NCBI GenBank assembly: GCA_964470965.1
Contig: CAYYIS010000029.1
Location: forward strand, 1 to 64,000
Direction of reading: 5' to 3'
Origin: CAYYIS01 sp964470965
Lineage (GTDB): Bacteria; JAAXHH01; JABIQT01
Length of the DNA stretch: 64,000 bases
This document shows positions 36,438-44,792 of this stretch, piece after piece (position 1 is the first letter of the stretch; every line of letters starts with the position of its first letter). Below the pieces are notes generated by a model. The model saw nothing but the letters and a program-made list of their open reading frames with translations. It searched no databases and had not been told where the DNA came from. Position numbers and translations under genes: made by a program.

Positions 36438-36468
36438 TGTGGGTAATAGTGGGTGAAAGTGGGTGAAT
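36428..36468 (+). promoter_or_regulatory. Predicted MraZ operator: TGGGT direct repeats
   Basis: TGGGT occurs at 36428, 36440, 36450 and 36460. The last three form an exact 10-bp period (GTGGGT followed by AATA, GAAA, GAAT). MraZ of E. coli and Mycoplasma binds TGGGN repeats at this helical spacing next to its own promoter. Here they overlap the -10 to about +25 region directly upstream of mraZ, which predicts autorepression of the whole dcw operon. Confidence 0.82.
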
Positions 36469-36571
36469 GGTAACTACTTGTTCACCAAACACTTGTAGAG
36501 TATCTGTTTGGCCTTTACTTGAACCCCCTTTAAATTTCAACATCATTCAAATAGAATTTCGAAAGGTAGTC

Positions 36572-37027
36572 ATGGCCAACTTCATGGGGTCATTTTCATA
36601 TGCAGTAGACCACAAGGGAAGGGTTAACGTTCCAACGAAATTCAGGAACTATATACCGACCGACACCGAAGATGCTCTGGTGGTCACCCGGGGTCTAGAT
36701 GGTTGCCTTTTCGCATATCCCATGGATGAATGGAAGAAGGTTGAAGACCGTCTCAGATCGCTCCCGATGACGAAACAGAAAACGAGACAGTTCATCAGAC
36801 TGATGACGTCACAGGCCACTTCAATGAAAATGGACAAGCAGGGAAGAATCGCCCTCCCGAAGAACCTGCTGGAGCTGGCCGGCATCGAGACCGAGATCCT
36901 GATTGTCGGTACGTTGGATCATTTTGAACTCTGGTGCCCGGAAGCATTTGACAAGTGTCTCAACGATACCGATCAAACCTACGAAGAAGTTGCCGAATCG
37001 ATATTTGATAGTGATTTAGCTGTTTAA
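36572..37027 (+). CDS. mraZ: Transcriptional regulator MraZ
   Basis: 151 aa with two AbrB-like (SpoVT/AbrB fold) halves: DHKGRVNVPTKFRNYI (about 13-28) and DKQGRIALPKNLLELAG (about 87-103), both with the family DxxGR pattern. MraZ forms a ring that binds TGGGN repeats and represses dcw transcription. GAAAGGT lies 5 nt before the ATG; the longer open frame from 36467 crosses the leader and is not used. It is the first gene of the operon. Confidence 0.95.
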   Translation: MANFMGSFSYAVDHKGRVNVPTKFRNYIPTDTEDALVVTRGLDGCLFAYPMDEWKKVEDRLRSLPMTKQKTRQFIRLMTSQATSMKMDKQGRIALPKNLLELAGIETEILIVGTLDHFELWCPEAFDKCLNDTDQTYEEVAESIFDSDLAV

Positions 37028-37119
37028 TCAGAAAATCAAATAACAGTGGCGGTTCACCGAGTCACCCTGGCTTGTGTTTAACAATCCTCCGGATTTCTCA
37101 AAGGGGGTAAGGATAGATC

Positions 37120-38094
37120 GTGAAGGTCTGCTACCAGCACATTTCCGTCCTTAAGAATGAAGCCGTTGATACACTCGTTGAGAACGCTGCCGGGATTTAC
37201 GTTGATGGTACCCTCGGCGGTGGTGGACACACCGGGGCGATTCTGAAGAAATTGGAAGATAAAGGCCGGATATTTGCCATAGACAAGGACAAAGACGCGA
37301 TAACCGCGTGTCGTGAGAAATTTGGGGCATATGCAGACCAGGTCAAGTTCATACACGGTGATTTCATGCGAATGAGAGAACTCCTGAACAAAATAAGCAT
37401 ATCACATGTAGACGGTATTCTTCTCGACCTTGGAGTCTCTTCCTATCAGATTGATACAGCAGAGCGGGGATTTAGCTACACACGGTCGGGGCCCCTCGAC
37501 ATGAGAATGGATGCTTCCGCTTCGGGATCTGCATATGATCTCGTGAATAATGCGGAAAAGACAGAATTGAAACGCATCATTCGAGTATATGGGGAGGAAC
37601 GGCTCGCAGGGCCTATTGCCCAGGCGATAGTGGAGGCCAGGGAGCGGTCTCCCATAAAAACAACGGACGAATTGGTGAATTTGATAAAGCCAATTGTCCG
37701 GCATCGCCCGCTGTACAGAACCTGTGCCAGGGTTTTTCAGGCTTTCAGAATATCCGTGAATTCGGAAATTGAAACTCTTGGGTCGGCACTCACAGATGCA
37801 GTCGACCTGTTGACCGATGGTGGTCGATTCGGCGTGATATCATATCATTCCCTCGAGGACCGAATCGCGAAACGTACATTTCTTGATCTTGCACGCTCCT
37901 GTATCTGTCCGCCAGAGATACCTCAATGCGTGTGCAACCACGAAGCCAAGGTTAAAATTGTCACCAAAAAGCCGGTGTATCCGAGTGCCGAAGAGATACA
38001 CTTGAACCCTCGGGCAAGAAGTGCCAGGCTTCGTTTCATCGAACGGTTACCTGTGTCGTTACCGAACATTAACGAACAAACCCGGTTAAATTAA
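37120..38094 (+). CDS. rsmH: 16S rRNA (cytosine-1402-N4)-methyltransferase
   Basis: 324 aa. It methylates N4 of C1402 in the ribosomal P site. It starts HISVLKNEAVDTL; the SAM motif is YVDGTLGGGGHTGAIL (about 27-42), then LLDLGVSSYQID and the signature ARVFQAFRISVNSE. ISYHSLEDRIAK and the Cys-rich CICPPEIPQCVC follow near the C-terminus. The start is GTG with AAGGA upstream. The position after mraZ is the conserved dcw order. Confidence 0.96.
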   Translation: MKVCYQHISVLKNEAVDTLVENAAGIYVDGTLGGGGHTGAILKKLEDKGRIFAIDKDKDAITACREKFGAYADQVKFIHGDFMRMRELLNKISISHVDGILLDLGVSSYQIDTAERGFSYTRSGPLDMRMDASASGSAYDLVNNAEKTELKRIIRVYGEERLAGPIAQAIVEARERSPIKTTDELVNLIKPIVRHRPLYRTCARVFQAFRISVNSEIETLGSALTDAVDLLTDGGRFGVISYHSLEDRIAKRTFLDLARSCICPPEIPQCVCNHEAKVKIVTKKPVYPSAEEIHLNPRARSARLRFIERLPVSLPNINEQTRLN

Positions 38095-38112
38095 GTTGGA
38101 GAAGAGTGATAT

Positions 38113-38547
38113 ATGAAAAGGCGAGTATGGCGAGCTGAACGATCGAGTATAGCACCCATGATACAATGTGCCGGCTTCGTGGCTGTGATCGTTGCCCTCG
38201 GGTTGTTGTACGTCTGGCAGCAGATTGAAACAAGGGATTTAAACAGGGAAATCCTGCTCCTCGACGAAAGGAAGACGCATCTGATTCAGGAAAATTCACG
38301 CCTCCATGTCGAGGTGGCTCGTAAGGCAACCACCGACAGGATGGAAGGCATTGCATCGAGTATGTTCGGTCTAGAATATCCGATGATAGGGCAGATAGTA
38401 AGTGTTACCGGATCACAGCCGGCGAGGACCCTCATGACATCTTCGCCCGATTCCGATAAGTCTGAACCGGTCATTGTCGGGGCTGACGCCACGACGGGGA
38501 TTATCGCATCCAGTTCCAATCCCGCCATGGAGACGGAAAACCGGTAG
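38113..38547 (+). CDS. ftsL: Cell division protein FtsL-like
   Basis: 144 aa bitopic protein. The cytosolic basic start (MKRRVWRAERSS) leads to one membrane helix (about 18-36), then a short leucine-zipper coiled coil (LNREILLLDERKTHLIQEN, about 43-61) in the periplasm. The C-terminal 50 residues are low complexity. The sequence of FtsL is poorly conserved, so the call rests on topology and on position between rsmH and ftsI. It would form the FtsQLB complex that activates FtsWI. Confidence 0.78.
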   Translation: MKRRVWRAERSSIAPMIQCAGFVAVIVALGLLYVWQQIETRDLNREILLLDERKTHLIQENSRLHVEVARKATTDRMEGIASSMFGLEYPMIGQIVSVTGSQPARTLMTSSPDSDKSEPVIVGADATTGIIASSSNPAMETENR

Positions 38548-38557
38548 AGCATCCATT

Positions 38558-40693
38558 ATGACGTCCAACGTATCCAAAAATCGACTGTCTTTAATCACCG
38601 GATTGGGTGTATTACTCTGGAGTATCTTGGGACTTCGCCTGGTTTTTGTTCAGATTTACAAAGGGGATTTCTACGAGCAACGAGCGGCAGATCAGCACCG
38701 ACGGACCATAACCATTCCTCCAAACAGAGGGCGGATTTTCGACAGGGACCTCAGAACGTTGGCCATGAACATCAATGTAAGGTCCTACGGCATGAAATCG
38801 TCCGATATCGCTAAAATAAAGCGGGTGGATCTTCAGAGACTTTCGGAACAGATAGCCCGCCACACCGGCCAGAAACCTGGAAGTGTCTGGGAAAGGATGA
38901 CCTATCCCAGCGGAAACTTTAAATATCTGGCGCGAGGAGTGGAGCATAGAGAAAGTACCAAGGTCGAGAGTCTGCAGGTGTTTTCAGCCCACAGAGACCT
39001 GATCCAGGTGGAACGTGATGTCCGACGGGCTTACCCATACGAAGACGTGGCCGGGCAAATCGTAGGAAATACAAACGTAGACCGGGAGGGTGTGGCAGGG
39101 GTCGAGCTTACCTATCATCAACTGCTTCAGGGATCCCAGGGAATTTCGGTAGTTCGACTGGATGGCCGCGGCCGTCAGTATGCCCGGATGAACGCTTTAC
39201 ATAATCCCCCTTTGGACGGTGCCGATATCATCCTTACGATTGACGCCGCTACCCAGGCGATTGCCGAAGAAGTTCTGGACAGCACTGTGTCGCGCCACGG
39301 GGCATTGGGCGGTATGATTATCATTATGCAGCCATCAACAGGTGAAATCCTCGCCCTGGCCAGTAATCCTCCATATGATCCCAATGACCCGGGGTCCTAC
39401 GAGGTGGCCGCTCAAAAAATGCGACCGGTAGTTAACATGTATGAACCGGGATCCACGTTCAAGTTGGTCGCTGCAACCGCTGCACTCGATACCGACGCAT
39501 TTACCGAGGATGATATCATACATACTCAGTACGGAAAAATAACAGTCGGGGGACAGGTGATTGAGGATCACGAGAAATTTTCTTCCCTGTCGTTCCGAGG
39601 GGTGATCGAACATTCCAGCAATGTGGGTACCATCAAGATTGCTCAGGCGGTAGGCGATTACACCATGTTTAAATATGCCCGCGCGTATGGGTTTGGATCG
39701 CCTACGGGTATAGGTTTACCAGGTGAAGCATCCGGTGTCCTGAAGAATCCCATGGACTGGTCTGCCACATCACTTCCTACAATGGCCATTGGCTACGGTG
39801 TTTCGGTCACTGGCTTACAGCTTGTCAACGCCTACTGTGCCGTCGCAAATGACGGCGTGCTTATGGAACCGCGTATTATAAAGGCGATCGTTTCGCCAGA
39901 CGGATCCATACGACGTAACGCACCCGTATCGGTAAGAAGAGTGATGTCCAGCGCTACAGCGGCAACGATGCGGGACATATTCCAAGGCGTGGTTTCAAGT
40001 GGAACTGGCAGAAAAGCGGCAGTGGATGGATTTCGGGCGGGCGGTAAAACCGGTACAGCCTGGAAAGTCAGGGAGGACGGCCCCGGTTATACAAGAAATT
40101 ACAGGTCATCTTTCGCGGGTATCTTCCCCGCTGACAACCCCGAGGTGGTTGTGTTGATCGTGATTGACGAGCCTAAGAAAGACGGTTTCTACGGTGGCGA
40201 TGTCGCCGCCCCTGCGTTCAGTGCCCTCATGAAGCGTCTGGTTAATCAGCCGGGTGGGCCGATCGAAACCGCGCCCCGATGGGACTCTGATGTCCCGAGA
40301 TACCTTGCTCATCTTCAAGAATCAGGCACCCGTTTCGTTCCCGATGAGGCGCTATACGGTCTGAATATTCAGGAGGCAATGGGAACTAGCAATAAAGCCG
40401 GAATCCAGGTATTGCAATTGCCTGACCTCGAATACCGACGTCATGCACCCGGTAAACCTGCCGGAATTCTCGAACCTGCGAGGCCGCTTCCGAGGGTGTT
40501 GGGATTGAGTATTCGTGAAGCGATGCGCCGACTTGCACCACATCGCATCGAGCCGGTTGTCATCGGTAATGGGATTGTGGTACGACAAATTCCCGAAGCT
40601 GGAAAACCTGTCAAGCCTGGATCCACCTGTCTCATCGAATGCCGTCCTTACGCCGCAATGGCCTTCAGTCCGGATGAAGAAATAGACAATTGA
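38558..40693 (+). CDS. ftsI: Peptidoglycan transpeptidase FtsI (PBP3) with C-terminal PASTA domain
   Basis: 711 aa. It cross-links septal peptidoglycan in the periplasm. One N-terminal anchor (about 9-30) precedes the PBP dimerisation domain (PPNRGRIFDRD). The penicillin-binding domain carries the active serine in STFK (S299), SSN (353-355) and KTG (497-499). The last about 60 residues form one PASTA domain (LGLSIREAMRRLAPHRIEPV, then RQIPEAGKPVKPG). PASTA-bearing FtsI is usual in Gram-positives and in FCB-group bacteria but not in Proteobacteria. I use the ATG at 38558; the open frame from 38474 overlaps ftsL. Confidence 0.94.
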   Translation: MTSNVSKNRLSLITGLGVLLWSILGLRLVFVQIYKGDFYEQRAADQHRRTITIPPNRGRIFDRDLRTLAMNINVRSYGMKSSDIAKIKRVDLQRLSEQIARHTGQKPGSVWERMTYPSGNFKYLARGVEHRESTKVESLQVFSAHRDLIQVERDVRRAYPYEDVAGQIVGNTNVDREGVAGVELTYHQLLQGSQGISVVRLDGRGRQYARMNALHNPPLDGADIILTIDAATQAIAEEVLDSTVSRHGALGGMIIIMQPSTGEILALASNPPYDPNDPGSYEVAAQKMRPVVNMYEPGSTFKLVAATAALDTDAFTEDDIIHTQYGKITVGGQVIEDHEKFSSLSFRGVIEHSSNVGTIKIAQAVGDYTMFKYARAYGFGSPTGIGLPGEASGVLKNPMDWSATSLPTMAIGYGVSVTGLQLVNAYCAVANDGVLMEPRIIKAIVSPDGSIRRNAPVSVRRVMSSATAATMRDIFQGVVSSGTGRKAAVDGFRAGGKTGTAWKVREDGPGYTRNYRSSFAGIFPADNPEVVVLIVIDEPKKDGFYGGDVAAPAFSALMKRLVNQPGGPIETAPRWDSDVPRYLAHLQESGTRFVPDEALYGLNIQEAMGTSNKAGIQVLQLPDLEYRRHAPGKPAGILEPARPLPRVLGLSIREAMRRLAPHRIEPVVIGNGIVVRQIPEAGKPVKPGSTCLIECRPYAAMAFSPDEEIDN

Positions 40694-40722
40694 TATAACC
40701 GTTCTCAAGGAATCAGATTCCG

Positions 40723-42213
40723 ATGCGACTGGCAACACTCCTGGATGCCTTACCTCACAAGACCGTTTCCCGACGGCAAGACGTGGCTGTCCGGTCGATC
40801 GTTCATGATTCGAGGCATGTGCAACCGGGTGACATGTTCGTTGCCATTCGCGAAACCTCAGGAAATGATGGCCATGCACATATCCCTTCCGCCATCGCGA
40901 AGGGGGCGGTAGCCATTGTGCAGGAAGATCCAAGGACCCCGTCCGACGGAGATGGGATCACCACCATCCAAGTGCCGGATTCAAATTACGCCCTGGCCGT
41001 TCTAGCCGCTGTAAGATATGGTCATCCTTCCACCGATCTGGCACTGATCGGCGTGACGGGGACAAATGGTAAGACTACCGTCTCTCATATGATTGAATCC
41101 ATCCTACTCAACGCTGGAATCAAAACTGGATTTATCGGAACCACGGGGTACCGAGCGAACGGCGGAGTACTCCCCGGCGGTCATGATCACACGACGCCTT
41201 ATCCTGACAGGTTGCAGAGCGTGCTCCGGCTGATTTCTGATGAGGAAGTGGTATTCACCGTCATGGAAGTGTCTTCCCATGCGTTGGCACTCGATCGGGT
41301 TGCACCCATGTCCTTTCGAACGGCTGTATTTACTAATCTGACCCATGATCACCTGGATTATCACGGAACGGTTGAGGCGTATCTGAAGGCGAAACTCAGA
41401 CTTTTCAACACCTATCTTGATTCCGACGGAACCGGTGTGATAAACCTGGATGATCCCTTCGGTTCCCGATTTCAAGAGGCATGCTCTGCCAACAGTTTGA
41501 CTTATAGCACGGACGGTCTGGCGGATGTCACATTGCTGGATGCACCGAATCATAGAAATGGGATCATGGATTTTACCGTGGCGGAGCCTTCCGGGAAGCT
41601 GGAGATCTCTCTTCCACTGACTGGAAACTACAATGTGTCGAATGCCCTGGCAGCTATTTCCGTGTCGATATCGCTTGGCATTCCAGGGCATCATATTCAA
41701 ACGGGTTTGGAACGAGTTTTCGTGCCGGGACGGCTCGAGCGTATCGATGGGGGGCAACCATATAATGTCCTGGTAGATTTCGCACACACACCGGCTGCGC
41801 TTGAATCCGTTCTGAAAACTCTCAGACCGGTTACTGAAGGACGTTTGATCGTTGTGTTTGGATGCGGTGGTGACCGTGATCCCCGGAAAAGGGCGGCCAT
41901 GGGGCGGGTTGCGGCACATAATTCGGACCGTGTCATCATCACTTCGGATAACCCTCGCTCTGAAGATCCTGAAGCGATTATCACCGCGGTCGCATCCGGA
42001 ATCGGTCGCGACTGTGAATATGCCGTTCTCGTGAACCGCCAGGATGCTATTACCGATGCCATAACATCTGCCCGGTCCGGTGACACCGTACTGCTGGCCG
42101 GGAAAGGTGATGAATCTTACCAGGTGATTGGCGACGAATACATCAGTTTCGATGATCGAGACGTTGTGAGACGAATCCTCAAAGGTACCTACTCCACAGA
42201 CGGGGCCAAGTGA
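40723..42213 (+). CDS. murE: UDP-MurNAc-tripeptide synthetase (meso-diaminopimelate adding)
   Basis: 496 aa cytosolic Mur ligase. It ligates the third stem residue to UDP-MurNAc-L-Ala-D-Glu with ATP. The ATP loop is GVTGTNGKTTVSHM (about 110-123); carbamylated-lysine region and central domain follow (AYLKAKLRLF). The specificity motif DNPR lies at 409-412, whose arginine selects meso-diaminopimelate over lysine, so the organism should have Dap-type peptidoglycan. The stop overlaps the murF start by 4 bp (GTGA). Confidence 0.96.
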   Translation: MRLATLLDALPHKTVSRRQDVAVRSIVHDSRHVQPGDMFVAIRETSGNDGHAHIPSAIAKGAVAIVQEDPRTPSDGDGITTIQVPDSNYALAVLAAVRYGHPSTDLALIGVTGTNGKTTVSHMIESILLNAGIKTGFIGTTGYRANGGVLPGGHDHTTPYPDRLQSVLRLISDEEVVFTVMEVSSHALALDRVAPMSFRTAVFTNLTHDHLDYHGTVEAYLKAKLRLFNTYLDSDGTGVINLDDPFGSRFQEACSANSLTYSTDGLADVTLLDAPNHRNGIMDFTVAEPSGKLEISLPLTGNYNVSNALAAISVSISLGIPGHHIQTGLERVFVPGRLERIDGGQPYNVLVDFAHTPAALESVLKTLRPVTEGRLIVVFGCGGDRDPRKRAAMGRVAAHNSDRVIITSDNPRSEDPEAIITAVASGIGRDCEYAVLVNRQDAITDAITSARSGDTVLLAGKGDESYQVIGDEYISFDDRDVVRRILKGTYSTDGAK

Positions 42214-43637
42214 AATTAACAGCAACTATAGGCCATGTCGTTGATGTACTCGACTGTCAGATTCAGTCTGGAAAACCTGGTTGTTTGTCCGACCCGGACC
42301 GGGACAGGCTCATTACCGCCGTCTCATCCGATTCCCGCAGCATACAATCCGGATCCTTGTTTGTTGCAATTAAAGGCGATTCATTCGATGGTCATGATTT
42401 TGTTGCCGATGCCTTTTCCAGGGGTGCCGCGGGCGCCCTGGTGTCCGCTGATTGGGCGAAGGCATCCAGTGTTGATTCCAATAAATTTTCAACTCTGATT
42501 GTGGTGGAGGATGTGCTTGCGTCGCTGCAGGACCTGGCCATTTGGTACCGATCCCGCCTCGACACGGCGGTGATCGGGATAACCGGATCAAGCGGCAAGA
42601 CGACCACGAAAGATATGGCCGCGGCCATCCTGAGTACCCGCTACACCATATTGAAAACGCCCGGCAACCTGAACAGTCAGCTGGGATTGGCCCAAGTTCT
42701 CTTTCATTTGGACCGAATTCACGACATGGCGGTGCTCGAAATGGGTATGAATCATTCGGGTGAGATTGCTCGTCTTGCTGAAATGGCCAGGCCATCTGTG
42801 GGCGTGATAACAAACGTCGGACCGGTTCATCTGGAACACCTGCGTTCCATAGAGGGTGTAGCGTCTGCAAAAGGTGAACTGCTTGATTACCTCGGTGAGT
42901 CAGATACTGCGGTTTTAAACGCGGATGATCCCTATGTCATGTCTCAACGTCCAAGGACCCAGGCACGACTGGTAACATTCGGCAGGAACGAACGGGCGAA
43001 CGTACGGGCCACAGAGGTGGAGTCAACTTTTTCCGGTTCGGAATTCTGCCTCGACGATGGGACTGAATTTCAGATAAACATTCCTGGAGAACATCAGGTC
43101 ATGAATGCCCTGGCGGCCATCGCGGTCGGCCAGTCATTCGATATAAACCATTCAGATATGCAAACCGCACTTGCCGAAATGACGCCGTCCGTCATGCGGA
43201 TGGAAATTCGATCGATGGGCAGCGTAACGTGCATAAATGACACGTACAACGCCAATCCTATTTCTGTGCGTGCGGCCTTGAGAACTCTGGAATCTTATCC
43301 GCTGCCTGGAAGACGCATCGCGGTACTCGGTGATATGCTGGAACTTGGAGACAGTAGTGCGCAGTTCCATCATGATATTGGAGTCGATGCCGGCAGAACG
43401 GCGGATTTTCTTATCGTAGTGGGGGACCGGGCGGAAGATATCGCCGAGGGTGCCCGATCCGGCGAAATCACGCCCGAAGCAATTTTCGTCTGCGGGAACA
43501 ATGACGAAGCATGGATTCATCTCTGTGATTCTATACAGGACGGTGATGTTGTCCTCATCAAAGGGTCCCGCGGTATGCACATGGAAGAACTCGTAGCGTC
43601 GATGGAGGCTTCGATCGACGGAACCCACGAATCTTAG
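42210..43637 (+). CDS. murF: UDP-MurNAc-tripeptide:D-Ala-D-Ala ligase
   Basis: 475 aa. It adds D-Ala-D-Ala to give UDP-MurNAc-pentapeptide. The N-terminal MurF/MurE domain has SSDSRSIQSGSLFVAIKG; the ATP loop is GITGSSGKTTTKDM (about 124-137). The family also shows ILKTPGNLNSQLGL, LEMGMNHSGEI and NDTYNANPIS, which fits MurF. GTG start, coupled to murE. The product of MurF is the substrate of MraY, whose gene normally follows here but is absent. Confidence 0.95.
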   Translation: MKLTATIGHVVDVLDCQIQSGKPGCLSDPDRDRLITAVSSDSRSIQSGSLFVAIKGDSFDGHDFVADAFSRGAAGALVSADWAKASSVDSNKFSTLIVVEDVLASLQDLAIWYRSRLDTAVIGITGSSGKTTTKDMAAAILSTRYTILKTPGNLNSQLGLAQVLFHLDRIHDMAVLEMGMNHSGEIARLAEMARPSVGVITNVGPVHLEHLRSIEGVASAKGELLDYLGESDTAVLNADDPYVMSQRPRTQARLVTFGRNERANVRATEVESTFSGSEFCLDDGTEFQINIPGEHQVMNALAAIAVGQSFDINHSDMQTALAEMTPSVMRMEIRSMGSVTCINDTYNANPISVRAALRTLESYPLPGRRIAVLGDMLELGDSSAQFHHDIGVDAGRTADFLIVVGDRAEDIAEGARSGEITPEAIFVCGNNDEAWIHLCDSIQDGDVVLIKGSRGMHMEELVASMEASIDGTHES

Positions 43638-43646
43638 GATCGATCA

Positions 43647-44792
43647 ATGGAACGAAACCGAATTGATGTTGTTATGCTCGTCACGACCCTCCTTCTGGTC
43701 GGCATCGGCGCCGTCATGATCTACAGTGCCAGCTTTGTCGTGGCCGAAGACATGTTCCACGGTGACAGCGGTTTCTTTCTCAAAAGACATGTTATCCGAG
43801 TCGCCCTGGGCATATGCCTCTTGGTTCTGTTCATAAATATCGATTATCGCAACCTGAGAAGGTATTCACTTCTTCTACTGGGTATCGGATTGCTCCTTCT
43901 CGTGCTTCTGTTCATACCTGGACTTGGCCTTCCGATCCGTGGCGCAACCAGGACCTTGAAGATCGTGGTGAATTTTCAGCCGGCTGAGTACATGAAAGTC
44001 GCCCTGGTGATCTTTCTCGCCCACTGGCTCGACAAACATCAGGATGTGATAAAGAAGTTTGTCCCTGGCCTCCTACCGGGCCTTTTTATAGTAGGAATAC
44101 CATTCATCTTAATCGCATTGCAACCCGATTACGGCACAGCAATAGCACTTGGCGCTACCGCCGCTATCATGCTTTTCCTGGGTCGGGCCAAATGGTCCCA
44201 TCTAATCTGTGTTGCCTTGACTGCGATACCGTTTATAAGTGTAAAGTTATACATGTCGCCGCATAGTCGACAGCGCATCATGACCTACCTGGAAAGGTTG
44301 TTCGGTGATAGTCAGGCCCTGGCCCAGGGGGCTGATTATCAGCTGTACCAGTCCCTAATCAGCCTGGGTACCGGCGGTTTCTTTGGTACGGGCCTGGGAC
44401 AGAGTCGACAGAAGTTCCACTTCCTCCCGGATCCCCACACGGATTTCGTATTCGCCGTGATCGGTGAAGAGATGGGGTTTATAGGCACCGCAGCAGTCCT
44501 GGGCCTTTTCTTGATTCTCGCCTGGCGAGGCATCATTATAGCTCGGAATTCGGCCGATGCGTTCGGGTTTTTCCTGGCGAGTGGGCTGACTGCATTGATC
44601 TCATTGCATGTCTCCATCAACATCGGCGTCGTAACAGGTCTCTTACCCACGACCGGCCTTCCGCTGCCGTTTATTAGCTACGGAGGATCTTGGCTCCTTT
44701 TCTGCATGATGGCCATAGGGATAATGCTCAACATTTCAAGAAGTGCCGCCAGAAACCGGAGAATGCATTATGAGTTCGCCGGCACTGAGTAA
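43647..44792 (+). CDS. ftsW: Septal peptidoglycan polymerase FtsW (SEDS family)
   Basis: 381 aa, about ten membrane helices. It polymerises lipid II glycan strands as partner of FtsI. The SEDS signature is present: QPAEYMKVALVIFLA, LQPDYGTAI, FHFLPDPHTDFVFAVIGEEMGF, and near the end GLLPTTGLPLPFISYGGSWL. FtsW over RodA is assigned by its place in the dcw operon; the RodA of this window is at 58.7 kb beside PBP2. It starts 10 bp after murF, and the murC start lies inside its 3' end. Confidence 0.93.
   Translation: MERNRIDVVMLVTTLLLVGIGAVMIYSASFVVAEDMFHGDSGFFLKRHVIRVALGICLLVLFINIDYRNLRRYSLLLLGIGLLLLVLLFIPGLGLPIRGATRTLKIVVNFQPAEYMKVALVIFLAHWLDKHQDVIKKFVPGLLPGLFIVGIPFILIALQPDYGTAIALGATAAIMLFLGRAKWSHLICVALTAIPFISVKLYMSPHSRQRIMTYLERLFGDSQALAQGADYQLYQSLISLGTGGFFGTGLGQSRQKFHFLPDPHTDFVFAVIGEEMGFIGTAAVLGLFLILAWRGIIIARNSADAFGFFLASGLTALISLHVSINIGVVTGLLPTTGLPLPFISYGGSWLLFCMMAIGIMLNISRSAARNRRMHYEFAGTE

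Noticed and set aside
36428..36468. Short CRISPR-like repeat array
   Set aside because: The unit is only 10 bp with no spacers and it overlaps the mraZ promoter; it is better explained as the MraZ operator.
41104..42225. Long open frame on the minus strand opposite murE, and similar ones opposite the ABC exporter (15436-16260) and ftsZ (49275-50093)
   Set aside because: Each lies antisense to a strongly supported gene, has no ribosome site or family motif, and its length follows from codon bias of the real gene.
43647..44792. ftsW possibly being a second rodA
   Set aside because: SEDS sequences alone do not separate the two, but the dcw position and the presence of rodA beside mrdA at 58.7 kb favour ftsW.
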